Positions 6,258-12,630 of a DNA stretch of 12,882 bases are shown here, piece after piece. Under the pieces are notes generated by a model. That model was not told the origin of the DNA and made no database searches. It worked only from the letters and a program-made list of their open reading frames with translations. Source of the stretch: Acidobacteriota bacterium (GTDB lineage: Bacteria > Acidobacteriota > Terriglobia > Terriglobales > Acidobacteriaceae); assembly GCA_023410055.1 (NCBI GenBank), contig JAEYQK010000061.1:1-12882 (forward strand), read 5' to 3'. Both the position numbers and the translations under genes were made by a program. How positions within the stretch are numbered: position 1 is the stretch's first letter; the number at the start of each line of letters is the position of its first letter.

Positions 6258-7105
6258 TCGAATGTCCTCGCGACGCTTGGCAGGGACTGCCGGGCATCAT
6301 CCCGACCGAGACCAAGGTCGCCTACCTGCGCGCGCTGATCGGCGCCGGCTTCAAACACATCGACGCGGTGTCGTTTGTCTCGCCGAAAGCCGTGGCGCAG
6401 ATGGCCGACTCCGAGGATGTCCTCAAGCAACTTGACCCGCCTGATGACGTTGAGGTCATCGGCATCGTGGTCAACGAAAAGGGTGCCGAGCGCGCCATCG
6501 CGACCAACGCCGTCCGCACGCTTGGATTCCCCTACTCCATTTCGCCGACGTTCCTTCAGAAGAACCAGAACCAGTCGCTCGAAGACGCAATCGAGACCCT
6601 CGAAGTCATCGACAAGAAGGCCGACGCCGCGCAACTTTCGACTGTCGTTTACATTTCCATGGCCTTCGGCAATCCTTATGGCGATCCGTGGTCGCCCGAC
6701 GAAGTGGTCGAAGCCGTCAGCCTGCTAGAGAGCATGGATATCCGCACGATCTCGCTGGCCGATACAGTCGGCGTCGCCGATCCGCAGAAGATCTCGGATG
6801 TGGTCGGTGCCGTCATGTCGCAATACGACTATCTGGACATCGGCGTCCACCTGCACAGCCGCCCCGACGAAGCCGCCGCCAAAGTGCTCGCTGCGTACAA
6901 CGCCGGATGCCGCCGCTTCGACTCGGCTATCGGCGGCCTCGGCGGATGTCCCTTCGCCCAGGATGCACTCGTCGGCAACGTTCCGACTGAACGCGTCCTC
7001 GAAGCACTAGCCCAGCAGGGCATCGAATCGCCGATCCGCAAGCCACTCGATAACATCATTCGCATGAACGCCGACATTGCGGCAAAATACGGGAGTAAGG
7101 ATTGA
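6248..7105 (+). CDS. Hydroxymethylglutaryl-CoA lyase
   Basis: This 285-aa TIM-barrel lyase of the HMGL-like family cleaves (S)-HMG-CoA to acetyl-CoA and acetoacetate, the last leucine-catabolic step. Residues matching the human enzyme's catalytic and metal set are present. Arg8-Asp9 (in ECPRDAWQG) matches Arg41/Asp42, His201 and His203 (VHLH) match His233/His235, Cys234 (GGLGGCPFAQ) matches Cys266, and Asn244 (VGNVPTE) matches Asn275. The substrate loop reads HLHSRPDEA instead of the usual HxHDTYGQA, as in a divergent branch that I recall from Bacteroidetes and Acidobacteria. I place the start at TTG 6248 (MKLIECPRDAWQG) because homologues begin just before ECPRD. An upstream TTG at 6215 would add 11 residues encoded by the 7-bp repeat. 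Neither has a clear Shine-Dalgarno. It lies between the carboxyltransferase and the enoyl-CoA hydratase. Confidence 0.85.
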   Translation: MKLIECPRDAWQGLPGIIPTETKVAYLRALIGAGFKHIDAVSFVSPKAVAQMADSEDVLKQLDPPDDVEVIGIVVNEKGAERAIATNAVRTLGFPYSISPTFLQKNQNQSLEDAIETLEVIDKKADAAQLSTVVYISMAFGNPYGDPWSPDEVVEAVSLLESMDIRTISLADTVGVADPQKISDVVGAVMSQYDYLDIGVHLHSRPDEAAAKVLAAYNAGCRRFDSAIGGLGGCPFAQDALVGNVPTERVLEALAQQGIESPIRKPLDNIIRMNADIAAKYGSKD

Positions 7106-7108
7106 TCG

Positions 7109-7189
7109 CCACGGATTTGCACGGATCAGCACGGATTCGAACAAATCGAATTGGTCTCCAGATCCGTGTATATCCGTGTTGATCCGTGG
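7109..7189. repeat. Large inverted repeat with 10-bp-phased CACGGAT units
   Basis: Two 28-bp arms (7109-7136 and 7162-7189) face each other across a 25-base centre. The left arm has CACGGAT at 7110, 7120 and 7130. The right arm has its complement ATCCGTG at 7162, 7172 and 7182. Each set is spaced exactly 10 bp apart, with variable 3-base linkers. The element fills nearly the whole gap between the HMG-CoA lyase stop (7105) and the hydratase start (7203). The transcript could fold into a long imperfect hairpin. I recall similar CCACGGAT...ATCCGTGG intergenic elements in other genomes, but cannot verify this here. Confidence 0.75.
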
Positions 7190-7202
7190 GCTAAGAGGTT
7201 CT

Positions 7203-7985
7203 ATGCCCTACACAACGCTTCAACTCGCCTACGACGCCGCTGTCGCAACCATCACCCTTAACCGTCCCGACAAGCGCAATGCGCTCAGCTTCGAACTGAT
7301 CGACGAACTGCTTGCCGCACTCGACGAAGTCTCCAAGTCCGAGGCGAAAGTGCTCGTCATTACTGGCGCTGGCAAAGCCTTCTGCGCGGGTATGGACTTG
7401 GACAACCTCCGCGCCATCACCAGCCAGAGCCAGGCCGAGAACGTTAAGAACTCAGAAGTCGTCGCTGGCCTCTTCCGCGCGATTTACGAGTTCCGTCTGC
7501 CGACTATCGCTGCCGTGAACGGTCCCGCAATCGCCGGCGGCTGCGGAATCGCAACCTTCTGCGACTTCACGATCGCTTCGACAGAAGCCAAATTCGGCTA
7601 CACCGAAGTTCGCATCGGATTCACGCCGGCGATCGTTTCTGCATTTCTCCTGCGCCAAGTCGGAGAGAAGCATGCGCGCGACCTGCTGCTTACGGGTCGC
7701 ATAATTGGGGCCGAAGAAGCCTATCGCATGGGACTGGTCAACGAGGTCGTCTCTCCCGAGCAACTCCTCCCGCGCGTTCAGCAACTCGCTTCGCGGCTTC
7801 TCGAAAACAGTCCAGCTTCCCTGATCGCCACCAAGCGCCTTCTTTCCGCCTACGCCGGAAAGGAACTGGACGAGCAAGTCTCCCTTGGAGTAGAAGAGAA
7901 TGCGAGAATCCGAACGACAGAAGATTTTCGCGAAGGAGTCTCGTCGTTTCTCGAAAAGCGCAAACCGCGCTGGACCGGCTGTTAG
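7203..7985 (+). CDS. Enoyl-CoA hydratase, methylglutaconyl-CoA hydratase (LiuC-like)
   Basis: This is a 260-aa crotonase-superfamily protein. NRPDKRNALS (about 20-29), the oxyanion-hole segments AFCAGMDL (59-66) and NGPAIAGGCG (106-115), and the segment FGYTEVRIGFTPAIVS (131-146) are all present. Of the two catalytic glutamates of classic enoyl-CoA hydratase, the first position is Gly115 and the second is Glu135. This one-Glu arrangement with EVRIGxxPAxxS is what I recall for LiuC-type hydratases acting on methylglutaconyl-CoA or gamma-carboxygeranoyl-CoA. It would convert 3-methylglutaconyl-CoA to HMG-CoA for the lyase encoded just upstream. The start at 7203 has AAGAGG four bases upstream, and an extension to 7077 would read through the inverted repeat and overlap the lyase, so it is rejected. 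Other crotonase-family reactions are possible, but the neighbours favour leucine degradation. Confidence 0.85.
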   Translation: MPYTTLQLAYDAAVATITLNRPDKRNALSFELIDELLAALDEVSKSEAKVLVITGAGKAFCAGMDLDNLRAITSQSQAENVKNSEVVAGLFRAIYEFRLPTIAAVNGPAIAGGCGIATFCDFTIASTEAKFGYTEVRIGFTPAIVSAFLLRQVGEKHARDLLLTGRIIGAEEAYRMGLVNEVVSPEQLLPRVQQLASRLLENSPASLIATKRLLSAYAGKELDEQVSLGVEENARIRTTEDFREGVSSFLEKRKPRWTGC

Positions 7986-8015
7986 TTCTAGGGCAGGAGG
8001 CGGGCGATAATAGGG

Positions 8016-8042
8016 ATTCCTCCTCGCTACGCTCGTCGGAAT
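8016..8042. repeat. Intergenic palindromic element (ATTCC...GGAAT)
   Basis: ATTCC (8016-8020) and GGAAT (8038-8042) flank a partly symmetric core with CTCGCTACGCTCG. I recall very similar 'CTCGCTACGCTCG...GGAATGAC' strings in intergenic regions of many bacteria, so this is probably a dispersed repeat rather than a gene-specific site. It lies between the hydratase and the thioesterase. Confidence 0.4.
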
Positions 8043-8074
8043 GACAAGGCCATAGTCATCTGTTTTGGAGAAGA

Positions 8075-8500
8075 ATGAGTCCTGACATCGTCGTTACCGA
8101 AACCAAAGTACGCGTACGCTACGCCGACACCGACAAGATGGGCGTCGTCTATCACTCCAACTACATCGTCTGGTTCGAGGTTGGACGCGTCGAAATGCTG
8201 CGCTCCTTCGGCTTCACCTACAAGGACATGGAGACACTCGACGACACTCATCTGCCCGTCGTCGAAGTCCGCTGCCGTTACAAAGCTCCCGCGCTCTACG
8301 ACGATCTGCTCGTCGTCCGGACGCACATGAAGAACGTGCGCGACTCGCTCATCCACTTCGGCTACGAGATCTTCCGGGAGGGCGAAGATACGCTACTCGC
8401 CGAAGGGGAAACTGTTCACCTCGTGCTCGACGGCAACGGCAACCGCAAGGCGTTCCCGGACAAGTATCTGTCTGTGCTCAAGTCAGCGTTCCGCAAATAG
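8075..8500 (+). CDS. Acyl-CoA thioesterase, YbgC/4-hydroxybenzoyl-CoA thioesterase family
   Basis: This 141-aa single hotdog-fold protein hydrolyses acyl-CoA thioesters. The family signature is near the N-terminus: RVRYADTDKMGVVYHSNYIVWFEVGR (residues 13-38). Asp20 lies at the position of the catalytic aspartate of 4-hydroxybenzoyl-CoA thioesterase, and VVYHSNY follows. The rest has the usual beta-strand pattern (LPVVEVRCRYKAPALYDDLLVVRT; LAEGETVHLVLD). The length is typical of the family. ATG at 8075 has GGAGAAG immediately upstream at good spacing. Substrate is not predictable. In YbgC it is linked to the Tol-Pal locus, but no tol or pal genes are visible here, and the acyl-CoA neighbourhood suggests a catabolic or CoA-recycling role instead. 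It ends the plus-strand acyl-CoA block. Confidence 0.85.
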   Translation: MSPDIVVTETKVRVRYADTDKMGVVYHSNYIVWFEVGRVEMLRSFGFTYKDMETLDDTHLPVVEVRCRYKAPALYDDLLVVRTHMKNVRDSLIHFGYEIFREGEDTLLAEGETVHLVLDGNGNRKAFPDKYLSVLKSAFRK

Positions 8501-8506
8501 CTCAGT

Positions 8507-8521
8507 GGGGGGCCTACCCCC
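8507..8521 (+). terminator. G/C hairpin after the thioesterase, weak terminator candidate
   Basis: A run of six G (8507-8512) can pair with five C (8517-8521) across a short loop, seven bases after the thioesterase stop. There is no T-tract after it, so intrinsic termination is doubtful. It may belong to the repeat mosaic that follows. Confidence 0.25.
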
Positions 8522-8545
8522 TCCTACCGATGTCTTGTTGCAAAC

Positions 8546-8626
8546 AAAGGCACTTACCCTCCGTCACTGGCTAGCACTGCGATTCTAAAGGACTTACACG
8601 CAAAATTTAGAAAATGAAGTACTTAC
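8546..8626. repeat. Degenerate repeats around an AAAGGACTTAC motif
   Basis: Three related motifs occur in a gene-free stretch: AAAGGCACTTAC (8546-8557), AAAGGACTTAC (8587-8597) and TGAAGTACTTAC (8615-8626). The sequence CAAAATTTAGAAAATG lies between the last two. The string GGCTAG also occurs twice (8569-8574 and 8633-8638). This looks like a decayed family of short dispersed repeats. No open reading frame with protein-like composition is seen here. Confidence 0.4.
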
Positions 8627-8758
8627 GGTGACGGCTAGAACAGGTCATTCCGTCCTGATCATGAATAGGATATGACTATTCCCGCAAGTTGTAACAAGGG
8701 CTACTGAGAATTTCTGATTTCGTAACAAAACAGGATCGAGGATGCGGTGAGTCGCGAT

Positions 8759-8798
8759 GGCGGCAAGATGCCGCCACGCCAGCCGGCGGGACGCCAGC
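8759..8798. repeat. Hairpin plus direct repeat in the 8501-9065 mosaic
   Basis: GGCGGCA (8759-8765) and TGCCGCC (8769-8775) form a perfect 7-bp stem with a 3-base loop. Immediately after it ACGCCAGC occurs twice (8776-8783 and 8791-8798) with GCCGGCGGG overlapping the first copy. This is typical of REP-like intergenic elements. No gene is evident between 8501 and 9065. Confidence 0.5.
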
Positions 8799-8894
8799 GC
8801 TCCAAAGGGATGGAATCCGTTTGCCTAATTCCGCGCAACGCGCTATGTTCACACGTTTACGTACTCGCACTGTTGTGCTCAGAATCTGCCCTCA

Positions 8895-9007
8895 GGGGCT
8901 AAAGCCCCGGACATGGTGTGCTTCGGGCGGCACGGCTGAAGCCGTGCCCTTCCCAAGCTGCTTCGGGGGAGGGAGGCTGGCGATGCTTGAAGCCGTGCCC
9001 TCCCCAA
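8895..9007. repeat. Tandem REP-like hairpins and a 19-bp direct repeat
   Basis: GGGGCTAAAGCCCC (8895-8908) and GGCACGGCTGAAGCCGTGCC (8929-8948) are perfect hairpins with two-base loops and a shared GCT-NA-AGC core. The segment starting GAAGCCGTGCCCT (8938-8956) recurs with one mismatch at 8989-9007, 51 bp downstream, but without its left arm. This looks like duplication of a REP-like unit. It lies just upstream of histidine ammonia-lyase. Confidence 0.6.
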
Positions 9008-9025
9008 CAATGACGGGTTGCTTCT

Positions 9026-9060
9026 GAGTACTGAGTACCGAGTACCGAGTACTGAGAACT
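9026..9060. repeat. Five-copy 7-bp tandem repeat before histidine ammonia-lyase
   Basis: Five contiguous units occupy 9026-9060: GAGTACT, GAGTACC, GAGTACC, GAGTACT, GAGAACT. The array ends six bases before the ATG at 9066, occupying the place where a Shine-Dalgarno would be expected, and none is present. Copy-number change would alter the leader in 7-bp steps. Confidence 0.75.
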
Positions 9061-9065
9061 TGTTT

Positions 9066-10622
9066 ATGAAGGCTCTTCATCTTAACGGAACCGATCTCAC
9101 GCTCGACGACGTTCGCGCCGTCGTTTACGAACGCCAACCTGTCCTGCTCGAACCGAACGCCCGTATCCTCGTCGACCGCACCCGCGCCCTCGTCGATAAC
9201 CTGGTCGCGAGCGATCAGGTGGCGTATGCGATAACGACGGGCGTCGGCAAGCTGAGCGACGTTCGAATCCCGCACGATCAAGTTCGTGAGCTTCAGTTGA
9301 ACCTGATCCGCTCGCATTGCGTTGGCGTAGGCGATCCCCTGCCCGAGACGGTTGTGAGGGCCATGATGCTCCTCCGCGCAAACTCTCTCGCAAAAGGACA
9401 CTCCGGCGTTCGCGGCCTCGTTATCGACCAGCTTTGCGAGATGCTGAACCGCGGTGTGCATCCGATGATCCCGTCGCAAGGCAGCGTCGGTGCCAGCGGC
9501 GATCTCGCACCTCTCGCGCATCTGGCTGCCGGACTGATCGGCGAAGGCGAATCCATCTACGAGGGCAAGCGGATGCCTTCTGCCGAAGCGCTGAAGAAAG
9601 CAGGCATTAAGCCTCTCGTTCCCGAAGCCAAAGAAGCCATCTCGCTGATCAACGGTACACAGGCCATGCTGGCCATCGGTGCGCTCACGGTGCTCGAAGC
9701 CGAGATTCTTGCCGACACCGCGGATGTGCTCGGCGCGCTGTCAGTCGATGCCCTGAAAGGCACAGTCGTCGCCTTCGACGAGCGTATCCACAAGGCCCGT
9801 CCGCATCCTGGACAACTCCATAGCGCCGCCAACCTGCGCAAGATGCTCGAAGGTGAAGACGCCATTCGGGAGTCGCACAAGAACTGCGGCCGCGTGCAGG
9901 ACGCCTATTCCCTACGCTGTATCCCACAAGTCCACGGAGCCGTGCGCGATACGCTGACTCATTGCCGCGAGGCGTTCGAGATCGAGATCAACTCGGCAGT
10001 CGATAACCCGCTCGTCTTCATGAAGCCCAAGCAGGTCGGCGCTCCGCAGACCCCCGTTGCCACACCTGAAGGCGACGTCGTCAGTGGCGGCAATTTTCAC
10101 GGAGAACCGATCGCCTTTGCTTTGGACTTCCTTGGCATCGCGCTCTCGGCTTTGGCTGGCATGTCCGAACGCCGCATCGAACGCATGGTCAATCCCACGC
10201 TCAGCGAAGGATTGCCAGCTTTCCTCGCTCCGGGCGCCGGGCTCAATTCCGGCTTCATGATGGCGCAGGTCACCGCCGCAGCGCTCGTCAGTGAAAACAA
10301 AGTACTCGCGCATCCGGCATCGGTGGACTCGATCACCACTTCGGGGAACAAAGAAGACTACGTCTCGATGGGAATGACGGCGGCCCTGAAGCTGACGCGA
10401 ATTGTGAAGAATACGCGAAACGTGCTGGCGATCGAGGCGATTGCGGTTGCGCAAGCAATCGATTTTCTCGCGCCCCTCAAGACCAGTTCTCGCGGACAGC
10501 GCGCGCACGCGGCCATCCGCAGCGTCTGTCCGACGATGACGCACGACCGCTCTCTTGCGGCGGATTTCGCGCGAGTAGCAGAGTTGATTTTCAACAGGAA
10601 AATTGCCGAGGTGTTGGACTAA
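9066..10622 (+). CDS. hutH: Histidine ammonia-lyase
   Basis: This is a 518-aa enzyme of the MIO-dependent aromatic amino acid lyase family. It deaminates L-histidine to urocanate and ammonia, the first step of histidine degradation. The self-processing triad Ala143-Ser144-Gly145 lies in GSVGASGDLAPLAH and forms the MIO electrophile. The numbering nearly equals that of the Pseudomonas putida enzyme (142-144). Tyr54 (YAITTGVG) and His84 (RSHCVGVGDP) match its Tyr53 and His83, the latter favouring histidine over phenylalanine or tyrosine. RVQDAYSLRCIPQVHG (about 277-292) is the conserved signature. The length is typical for HutH. The start at 9066 (MKALHLNG) is preferred over a TTG at 9018, which would translate the 7-bp repeat. 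Other hut genes are not in the window. Its stop lies 7 bp from the stop of the convergent gene. Confidence 0.95.
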   Translation: MKALHLNGTDLTLDDVRAVVYERQPVLLEPNARILVDRTRALVDNLVASDQVAYAITTGVGKLSDVRIPHDQVRELQLNLIRSHCVGVGDPLPETVVRAMMLLRANSLAKGHSGVRGLVIDQLCEMLNRGVHPMIPSQGSVGASGDLAPLAHLAAGLIGEGESIYEGKRMPSAEALKKAGIKPLVPEAKEAISLINGTQAMLAIGALTVLEAEILADTADVLGALSVDALKGTVVAFDERIHKARPHPGQLHSAANLRKMLEGEDAIRESHKNCGRVQDAYSLRCIPQVHGAVRDTLTHCREAFEIEINSAVDNPLVFMKPKQVGAPQTPVATPEGDVVSGGNFHGEPIAFALDFLGIALSALAGMSERRIERMVNPTLSEGLPAFLAPGAGLNSGFMMAQVTAAALVSENKVLAHPASVDSITTSGNKEDYVSMGMTAALKLTRIVKNTRNVLAIEAIAVAQAIDFLAPLKTSSRGQRAHAAIRSVCPTMTHDRSLAADFARVAELIFNRKIAEVLD

Positions 10623-10629
10623 ACGGCAA

Positions 10630-12123
10630 TCATTGCGCTTGGGCTGAGAACTGCGCTTTCAGGGCGGCACCCACATTCTTCTCCAATTGCGCGTATCCGC
10701 CGCCGGTGACCTCTCGTACAGCCTCTTCCGGCGAAGTTCCAGCGCCCAGTGACTCAAGAAGGCGCCGTACCGCCGTCCAGCCGTAAACGGACCTGATGTA
10801 TTCGACCATCACCAGAGACTCCGAGTAAGCGATGGTCGCTTGCGACCTGTCATAACTCATGAAAGAGCCGTCCAGTGAACGGAGTGGAATTTGCTTCCCC
10901 TGCGCAAACGCTGTGGCAACAATCGAGGCATAGTATCCCGCGTCGCGCCCCTCCATCAGCTGTGCCACTCCCTCATTGATCCATACGGGACATCGCCCGC
11001 GCGTCATGAAGTGCACAAACGAATGCGTAAGCTCGTGCATCAAGACACGCTCGAACTCCGGCGTGACAGACGAGACGTTTTTCACCGGAATGCGAAGCTT
11101 TCCGTCATTCAACCCGCTCGCCCACGAAGGCGATTGGGTCACGTCGAAGAACTCCTTCTCGGTATAAAGCACTACTGTCACCGTCGACTGCGGTGTAAAA
11201 CTCAGGTTGCGCGACAGGTCCGAGTACAAACCCTCAAGCTCGCGCAGGATCTCGGCCGCCATCGTAAATCCGGTGCGCTGGCCCTGAAACAGCAGCGTGA
11301 AATGAGAGCTTTCCTTCGAATGAAAATTCTCTTCCACGGCTGTTTCTCTCTCGGCCTTCGCTACGTATTGCTTCAGTCCCTCATCGGGCCTGATCTGCAA
11401 GGAATGTTTCCAAGCCGCGATCGCTTCCGGCAGGCGATTGGTCTCGTAGTAAACGGCGGCCAAGGCGTTGAGAGCGTCGGCGGATTCAGGTGCCACTTTC
11501 GCCGCGTACTCGGCCCGCGATGTCGCCTCGGAATACTCGCCTTGTTCGAGCAACAAAGACGAATACCAGCAAAGCAGAGGAATGTTGTCTGGCGCAAAAT
11601 CGAGGGCCCGCTTGGTGTACCGTCGCGCCGCATCTACGTCCTGATTCTTTTTGTATTCGTAGTTTGCCGCAGTCGCATACGCCAGCGCCGACGTGCCGGC
11701 ATTGCCTTCGTTCTCAATCGCGGATAAAGCACGATCATCGACCCGTTCATAGACGAGTATTCGCTTGAGAATGGCTTCGCCGCCCGATATGGTGATCCCG
11801 CCCTGCGAGGGGGCTTTTCTTACAGCCTGATTGGCAGAGGTGCCCGGGCTTGACGATCCACTGGACGACTGTGGCAACGGAATGCTCGTTCGGGGCCCCA
11901 CCACGCTGAACTCATCCCCGAAGCTTTCTGTTTTGTCGACGTGATCAACTTCTGAGTAGGGGATGCGATAGGTGGTGGTTCCAACGATGTACTGGAGCTG
12001 ATCGCCCTTGACCACACTTTTGTTCGCTTTGACAGAGACGCCATTCTTTAGCCAGATCGTATCGGCCGCGGCAAATGCAGACGCCAGCGTCAATGTCAGG
12101 AGGAGTGCGGCAGCTCGCTTCAT
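10630..12123 (-). CDS. Exported TPR protein with a gluzincin (HExxH) metallopeptidase domain
   Basis: This 497-aa protein begins MKRAAALLLTLTLASAFAAA, a signal peptide cleaved around residue 20. Next come a small beta-rich segment (about 20-75) and a Ser/Gly/Pro-rich linker. TPR-like helices then span roughly 130-255 (ALAYATAANYEYKKNQD; EATSRAEYAAKVAPESADAL; LPEAIAAWKHSLQIRPDEG). The C-terminal domain carries the zinc motif HELTH at 363-367 and WINEG at 381-385, where Glu384 is the likely third ligand, as in peptidase MA/DUF1570-type gluzincins. It is presumably a periplasmic or secreted zinc protease of unknown substrate. I start it at the ATG ending at 12123, because the 13 extra upstream codons would spoil the signal peptide. 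No Shine-Dalgarno is obvious. It converges with hutH. Confidence 0.82.
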   Translation of the reverse strand: MKRAAALLLTLTLASAFAAADTIWLKNGVSVKANKSVVKGDQLQYIVGTTTYRIPYSEVDHVDKTESFGDEFSVVGPRTSIPLPQSSSGSSSPGTSANQAVRKAPSQGGITISGGEAILKRILVYERVDDRALSAIENEGNAGTSALAYATAANYEYKKNQDVDAARRYTKRALDFAPDNIPLLCWYSSLLLEQGEYSEATSRAEYAAKVAPESADALNALAAVYYETNRLPEAIAAWKHSLQIRPDEGLKQYVAKAERETAVEENFHSKESSHFTLLFQGQRTGFTMAAEILRELEGLYSDLSRNLSFTPQSTVTVVLYTEKEFFDVTQSPSWASGLNDGKLRIPVKNVSSVTPEFERVLMHELTHSFVHFMTRGRCPVWINEGVAQLMEGRDAGYYASIVATAFAQGKQIPLRSLDGSFMSYDRSQATIAYSESLVMVEYIRSVYGWTAVRRLLESLGAGTSPEEAVREVTGGGYAQLEKNVGAALKAQFSAQAQ

Positions 12124-12203
12124 CGCTGGACAACAATTTACCCGTACTCTCGTCGCCAGCACAGAAAAAAAAGATCATTGTTGCGGGTTAAGCCGGCAAC
12201 TCT

Positions 12204-12232
12204 TTGCGATTTTCAGTATTTCCGATTAAAAT
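12204..12232 (+). promoter_or_regulatory. Sigma70-type promoter for rpsT
   Basis: TTGCGA (12204-12209) and TAAAAT (12227-12232) are separated by an ideal 17 bp in an AT-rich stretch 50 bases before the rpsT ATG. A second -10-like TATACT occurs at 12244-12249 without a good -35. The S20 Shine-Dalgarno AGGAG is at 12275-12279, unusually close to the ATG at 12283. Confidence 0.6.
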
Positions 12233-12282
12233 AGGTGTTTCTGTATACTGCAAACTTTTCACAAGGATAGAGTCAGGAGTTT

Positions 12283-12552
12283 ATGGCAAATCATTTTTCG
12301 GCATTGAAGCGCGCCCGGCAAACGGAGAAGCGCACCGCCCAGAATCGGGCGAACAAGTCGCGCCTGCGCGTTGCTTTACGTGGTTTCCGGGAAGCGGTCG
12401 CCGCTGGCAATAAGGAAACAGCGGAGAATACCTACCGCACTGCCGTATCGGTTCTCGACAAGTCGATTCAGAAGGGCGTGATTCACGCCAACACTGCCTC
12501 GCGATATAAGTCGCGCCTGAATGCTCGTCTGAAAGCTGTCGCCAGCAAGTAG
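12283..12552 (+). CDS. rpsT: 30S ribosomal protein S20
   Basis: This 89-aa very basic protein has the classic S20 N-terminus MANHFSALKRARQTEKRTAQNRANKSRLR. Its helical body ends KSRLNARLKAV. S20 binds 16S rRNA in the body of the small subunit and assists early assembly. Length and composition are typical. It stands alone between two minus-strand genes with its own promoter, as is common for rpsT. In E. coli S20 represses its own translation, but no specific leader structure is evident here. Confidence 0.97.
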   Translation: MANHFSALKRARQTEKRTAQNRANKSRLRVALRGFREAVAAGNKETAENTYRTAVSVLDKSIQKGVIHANTASRYKSRLNARLKAVASK

Positions 12553-12567
12553 TCTCTGAGTTTGTGA

Positions 12568-12593
12568 GAGGGGCAAGCCGATGCTTGCCTCTT
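12568..12593 (+). terminator. Stem-loop after rpsT, likely transcription end
   Basis: GAGGGGCAAGC (12568-12578) pairs with GCTTGCCTCTT (12583-12593) in an 11-bp stem with two G-U pairs and a CGAT loop. It starts 16 bases after the rpsT stop. The T-tract is short, so it is a weak intrinsic terminator on the plus strand. It may also serve the convergent minus-strand gene ending at 12631. Confidence 0.45.
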
Positions 12594-12630
12594 CGCATGT
12601 CCACTCAAATCCAGCCTCAAACGACGTCGC

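Noticed and set aside
7109..7189. CRISPR array or direct-repeat array
   Set aside because: The units are 7 bp with 3-bp linkers and are inverted between the arms. There are no spacer-sized unique segments and no cas genes.
7077..7202. N-terminal extension of the enoyl-CoA hydratase to 7077
   Set aside because: It would translate the inverted repeat and overlap the HMG-CoA lyase. The ATG at 7203 has a Shine-Dalgarno and gives a normal crotonase N-terminus.
8676..9027. Short open frames within the 8501-9065 stretch (8676-8870 minus, 8821-9027 plus)
   Set aside because: They are composed largely of hairpin and repeat sequence and have no plausible start signals.
9018..9065. N-terminal extension of HutH from TTG 9018
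   Set aside because: It would encode the heptamer repeat. HutH proteins normally begin close to the residues encoded from 9066.
8501..9065. Insertion sequence remnant
   Set aside because: No transposase fragment, terminal inverted repeat pair or target-site duplication could be identified. The content is better explained by several small REP-like elements.
10891..11727. A 278-aa open frame on the plus strand
   Set aside because: It lies wholly antisense to the metallopeptidase gene, whose HExxH and TPR motifs are real. Its own composition (Arg/His/Leu-rich) shows no family features.
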